Positions 59,651-64,000 of a stretch of DNA of 64,000 bases are shown here, piece after piece. Under the pieces are notes generated by a model that was given only the letters and a program-made list of their open reading frames with translations, made no database searches and was not told where the DNA came from. The position numbers and the translations under genes are program-made. The DNA comes from Chlamydomonas sphaeroides (Eukaryota > Chlorophyta > Chlorophyceae > Chlamydomonadales > Chlamydomonadaceae): assembly GCA_001662425.1 (NCBI GenBank), contig BDDC01000160.1:23508-87507 (forward strand), read 5' to 3'. The stretch's first letter is position 1. The number at the start of each line of letters is the position of its first letter.

Positions 59651-62600
59651 CTAGAAGCAGCCCGCCACGCGCCGCTGCGTCATCGGCTTGGTGCTGCTAG
59701 CGCCGCCCTCGCGGATCATAAAGTTACCAGCCTGGTTGCGGGGCACCAGGTTCTTGGCGAGCGCCGCCTCCTCGGACGCCGCCTCCGCGGCCGCCACGGC
59801 GTTTGCCACCAGCGCCGCCTCCGTGCCCTCGCGCCGCAGGCTGCCGCCTGCCCGCGTGCCCACAAACGCGGCGCCCGTCGACCGCCGCATCGACTCTATC
59901 GAGCCGTGCGAGCTGCGCAGGGGGTCGCTTGAGCCGAAGCGCCCGCCGCCGCCGGCCCCCGGGCTGCCCAGCGCACTGACGCCGTTTATGCTGGAGCGCG
60001 AGCCACGGCCCCCGATCGGCGACATGGGCACCGCGGCCTCCATGGCCTCGATCGCCGCCAGGCCGGGGATCACGCTGAGCGTGGGCGAGTTGAGCGCCTG
60101 CGCGGAGCCCACCTCGCTGCGCCGCGTGCCGTACAGCGTGGGCGAGTCGATGCTGCCGTGCGTCGAGCTGCCGCCACCACCGCCGACGGCCGCCAGGCCG
60201 CGGTAATGGGCCGGCAGCCCGCTGGCCGAGGCGCGCATGGGCCGGCCCCCGCCGCCGCCGCCGAAGCTGCCGCTGCTGCGCTCCGCCACGGCCAGGTCGG
60301 CACGCGCCAGCAGCGAGGGGCTGGCGGGCCGGCCGTTGTAGCTGCTGCTGCCGGCGCCGGCCTCGAGCAGGGAGGTGGCCAGGCCGGGCGGCAGCGCTGA
60401 CGCGGTCAGGCCGGAGAGCGAGGTGCGCCGCGCGGGCATCAGCGCGCCGCCGGCGCCGCTGCCGGCTGCGCTGGCCCGGAACGGCGAGCCGCCGGCGGAG
60501 CCGCCGCTGCCGCCCTCGCTGCCGAGGCCGCCGGTCATGGAGCCGCGGTGCTGCAGCGACCGCACGCGCGGGGAGCTGCCCAGCGCTGGCATGGCGGACA
60601 GCACGCCGCCTGCCGGTAGGGGCGCGGCGCCCTTGGGCGTGGCGCCGGTGCTGGACCCCCTGTCGTCGGACGCGAGCTGCGGGTCGAGGCCCACCTCCAG
60701 CAGAGACAGCTGCACGGGCGTCAGGTGGGACACGTCCGCCGGCACCGTCGGCGCCGGCCCTCGCTGCATGGAGGGGCCGCGTTGCATGGGGCTGGCCGGC
60801 CCTCGCACCAGGCTGCTCGCGCGCGAGGGCGCCGACGGGCCGCCGCCCGGCGCTGTCCCGTGGCCAAAGGTACCCGTGGCCTGTAGCTGCGTCGGTGCCA
60901 GCTCGCCGCCCGAGGCGCTGGCGCCACCCATGGTCTTTGCAGTGGGGGAGTCCAGGAAGTCCCACCTGCGCGACGGGGCACGCACGCCAGGGCGCAAGCG
61001 CACACGTGGACACCGGTCAGGCGTGCTCGGCGCACGGCCTACGGCAGCTACGCCAAGCATCACCCACTGGCGGCAGCGACGCCCCGGCCCCAGCCCCGGC
61101 CCCCACACCCCGCACCCACTTGCTGGCAGCCGGCCGCTGCCCGCTGGCGGAGCGCAGGAAGGCCGCGGGCGAGCCCAGGGCTGGCGCGCCCGCCGGCCCC
61201 GTGAAGCTGTTTCCCCGCGAGGCAATGCCGCCCAGGCCGTCTATGGAGCCGCGCCGCATCAGCGGGGAGCCCGCCGCCGCCGCCACGCCCGCCTCCGCCG
61301 CCAGCGCGTCGGCGCCGGGACCCGTGACCAGGTCAGCGCCGCCGCCGCGCAAGGGCAGCTCCAGCGAGTCGTGTGGGCTCGCCAGGCCGCTGCTCGCGCC
61401 TCCGGCCTGCACGGGGCTGCCGACCGTGTTCTGCGCCGCCGCGATGGCCGCGTTGGTGACGGCGGAGAACATGGAGCGGCGCAGCGAGGGCGACTGCGGC
61501 ACCGGCGGCACGGCCACGTTGGAGCCCGCGGCCGCGGTCATGGCGGCGGCGGCGGCGGCAAAGATGCCGGCCGAGCCGACGGGCGCCGCGGCGTCGCGGA
61601 AGGCGGCCTCCACCTTCTTGGCCATCGCGATCTGGCGCTCGGCGGCGTACTTCTGCAGGTCACCCCTGCGCCCAGGAAGGGAGCACATCACATGGACAAG
61701 CATGTCAACATCGGCAAAGCGACGCCGACCAGGCAGCCCCTGCGACGCCGCCACGGCTGCAACTGCGCCGTGCTGGCCATACGCCCGAGGCTACGGCGCA
61801 CCGAAGGAAGTCGAACTCGGCCATGTAGAGCACGCTCTTCTGGATGACCAGCAGCACGCTCTTCTGCGCCGCCACCACGGTGGCCGGCCACTTGGGCTCC
61901 ACGGGGCCAACGGCGCCGCCCGGGGGCGCGCCGCCGCTGAAGCTGCCGGCGCTGCCCGGCACCGACAGCTGCGGCGGCGCGGCAAACGTGCCGTCGGCGG
62001 CGCCCGAGGCCGACGTGCCGGTGCTGCTGCCGCCGGTTGCGAGGAGCGAGTCCGGAAGCGTGTGTTGCAGCGGCTCGTAGCCGCCGTGGGCGGTGTTGGC
62101 TGCGCTGCCAGTGGCGGGCTTGATGCCGAGGATGGCCTCGCCGAAGATGCCCGTGACGCCCAGCAGGTCGAGGGGCAGCCCGTGGATAGCCACCTCTGCG
62201 ATGGTTCCGCCAGCGCCGGCGCCGGGCGGCGGCGTGGGCGGCGGCGGGCCCGGCGGCGCGACGCCGGAAGGCTCGCGGCCCGGCGGCGGCGCGGGCGGCG
62301 GCGTTGGGCCGGGCGTCGCGCAGGCGGCAGCCGTGGCCGCGGCCGTCGGCAGCACGGTCTGGGAGAGCGTGCTGAGCAGCGGCACAACGGTGGATCGGCC
62401 GTTGCGCACGCGCGCGGGCGCGTGCGCGGTGATGGCCAGGGTGCGGGTGCGGCTGGAGGCGGGCGGCTCGTGCAGCAGCTGCAGCTCGCCGTTCTGAGGA
62501 GCAGGCCGCGGGCAAGCGCGCCAGGCGCAACGTCAGCAGACACCAGGAGAGCAGCTGCCAGCCTAGCCCGTGGCGCTGCACGGGTCCACACCCGGCGCGG

Positions 62601-63916
62601 CGGCCCCATCGCTCCTGCAGCTCCTCCACCAAGCCCCGAGCCCCCAAGTCCCGCCCCTGGAGCTCCAGCACCGAGCCCCCAGGCCCCGAGTCCGTGGCCT
62701 GCCGCCTGCCCCCCTCCGCCTCACCTGCACCACCACCAGGCTCTCCAGCGGCCCGCCCTGACGCGCCAGCAGGCTGCCTGCGTCCACGGACAGCACCAGG
62801 CACAGCTCCGCCAGCTGCAGCAGCCGCGCCTGCGGCAGCGCCGCCAGGAAGGCCGCGGAGCGCGCCAGCAGGCCGGCGCGGGCGGCCAGGATGCCGCCCA
62901 CGTAGGCCTCCCAGTCCACCAGCAGCAGCTCGCAGCCGGGGGGGCCTGGAGGCGAGGGGCCGAGGGCGTCGAGAGAGGGTGGGCAGGCCAGCGCAACGGA
63001 AAGCGGACGGCGAGGCAAGCCGGCATGGGCAGGGCGAGGAGGGTTGATGGTGCGAGGCTGTGAGCGTCCGGGCAGGGTTGCAGGTGTTGGGAGGAGGTGG
63101 CGGAGGTATGGAAGGGGCGGGGAGGGCCAGCGCGGTCCTGGCGCTCGTCCAGTGCGAGCTCTGCTGGCAGTCGCGGGCTGGCGCGCCGGGGCGCAAGGCC
63201 GCTGCTGCTCACCCGCGACGGCGCTCTCGTTGCGGATGGCGCTGTTGAGGGCCACCGTGGACAGCTCGCCAGCGGGGCAGCCGCGCGTGACGCAGCCGCA
63301 GATGGGGCCGTACATCTCGTCCAGCTCGTCCACGTCGTACAACACCTGGAGGTACGGGTACGACAACCGTCACGTCGCGACACTGCCATGTGGGGAAGGC
63401 GGCAGACAGCAATGCAACAAGTCACGGCAGGCGCCGTGCGGGCCTGTCCTCGCTTCCGGGACACCCAAGTTTGGGGGCGCGGGCGCACCTTTCGCGACTT
63501 GCCATACGTCAGCCGCTGGATGCGAGAGGCGTGCATGGCCACGTCCCTGAGGGCGTGAGCGGGGCAGGACACAATTATGGGCGCGCGGGCTTCGCGCAGC
63601 TCCTTGACAACACCTCGGCATTGTTCCCCAGGCGCGCGCCGCACTGCGGCCTGGGTCCGACCCACGCCCGCGGCGGCCGCGCACCTCAGCTTGCGCTGCT
63701 GCTCCGTCTCCGGCCCATCCACGCTAAAGGCGCCGCGCTGCTGCCGGCCGCCGGCGCGGCACATGGCCTCCAGCGCGCGCACCGCGGCACTGTTGCCCAG
63801 CACGCTGCCGCCCTCGCTGCCGCGCCGCGAGGCCTCGGCGTCCGCGGCGAAGGTGGCCATCTGGCGGCCCTTGATGTAGGCCCGGGCGGCGGCGGGCCCC
63901 ATCAGGCCCGCCATCG
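59651..63916 (-). CDS. Cyclic nucleotide-binding-domain protein, 5' end unresolved
   Basis: Exons in the window: 63916-63685, 63546-63489, 63345-63213, 62945-62725, 62493-61802, 61665-61120 and 60965-59651, with phases closing for about 1065 residues. The first exon either starts at the ATG at 63914 or continues a gene that runs past position 64000. A cyclic-nucleotide-binding fold is split over two exons: LLQLAELCLVLSVDAGSLLA and ESLVVVQNGELQLLH, then GIFGEAIL in the place of the phosphate-binding cassette, then TVVAAQKSVLLVIQKSVLYM. A Pro/Gly/Ala-rich insert of about 70 residues splits the barrel, and the usual cassette arginine is not seen after GEAIL, so binding is doubtful. The final 620 residues are Ser/Gly/Ala-rich and disordered, with repeated RRGS/RRSS-like sites that basophilic kinases could phosphorylate. 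No channel pore or kinase domain is in view. Confidence 0.78.
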
Positions 63917-64000
63917 CTGCGGCACAGCGGGGCGGGGGACGCACGTCAGGCCGTGCTCCCTGCCTGCGCCCCAGCCGCTGGCGTACTACAGGTCCAGCCG

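Noticed and set aside
60895..63063. 722-residue plus-strand open frame
   Set aside because: Antisense to the cNMP-binding gene, His/Arg/Gly-rich without any recognisable motif or splice support.

Overview
The window is nuclear DNA of a green alga of the Chlamydomonas/volvocine type. The evidence is very GC-rich coding sequence with C/G third positions, many short GT-AG introns whose acceptors often read cgcag, TGTAA poly(A) signals downstream of several stop codons, a Ser-Pro-rich extracellular stalk of the volvocine kind, and plant/algal proteins such as chloroplast geranylgeranyl reductase and a BSU1/BSL kelch-phosphatase. All gene models were spliced by hand from reading frames and splice sites. 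In nearly all models the exon phases close exactly; exceptions are noted in the entries.

Layout, left to right. 1-1594 (minus): N-terminal two thirds of a MATE transporter, running off the left edge. 2125-3267 (plus): mitochondrial Rieske protein of complex III. 4275-8488 (minus): membrane-anchored pepsin-type aspartyl protease with a Ser-Pro stalk. 8770-12359 (plus): CobW/ZNG-type zinc-chaperone GTPase. 13910-15110 (minus): small unrecognised Cys-containing protein. 15357-19986 (plus): EF-hand protein. 20762-24745 (plus): multi-pass membrane protein of no recognised family ('protein A'). 25297-40802 (plus): CPSF1/CPSF160, about 32 exons over 15.5 kb, with several intronic minisatellites and one assembly gap lying in an intron. 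41582-43929 (plus): geranylgeranyl reductase CHLP. 45649-47711 (minus): family-2 glycosyltransferase resembling the bacterial TIGR04283 type. 48579-52911 (minus): BSL-type kelch plus Ser/Thr phosphatase. 53858-58045 (minus): 'protein B', a diverged paralogue of protein A. 59651-63916 (minus): cyclic-nucleotide-binding-domain protein, whose 5' end may lie beyond the right edge.

The genes do not form an operon or pathway. Three head-to-head pairs (MATE/Rieske, protease/CobW, unknown/EF-hand) share intergenic regions of 246-530 bp. The most novel item is the A/B membrane-protein family: two genes about 30 kb apart on opposite strands share short motifs and intron positions and match no family I know. 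Other notable points are likely GC-AG introns, a duplicated stop-codon segment behind the CobW gene, and a compact palindromic element in an intron of the small unknown gene.
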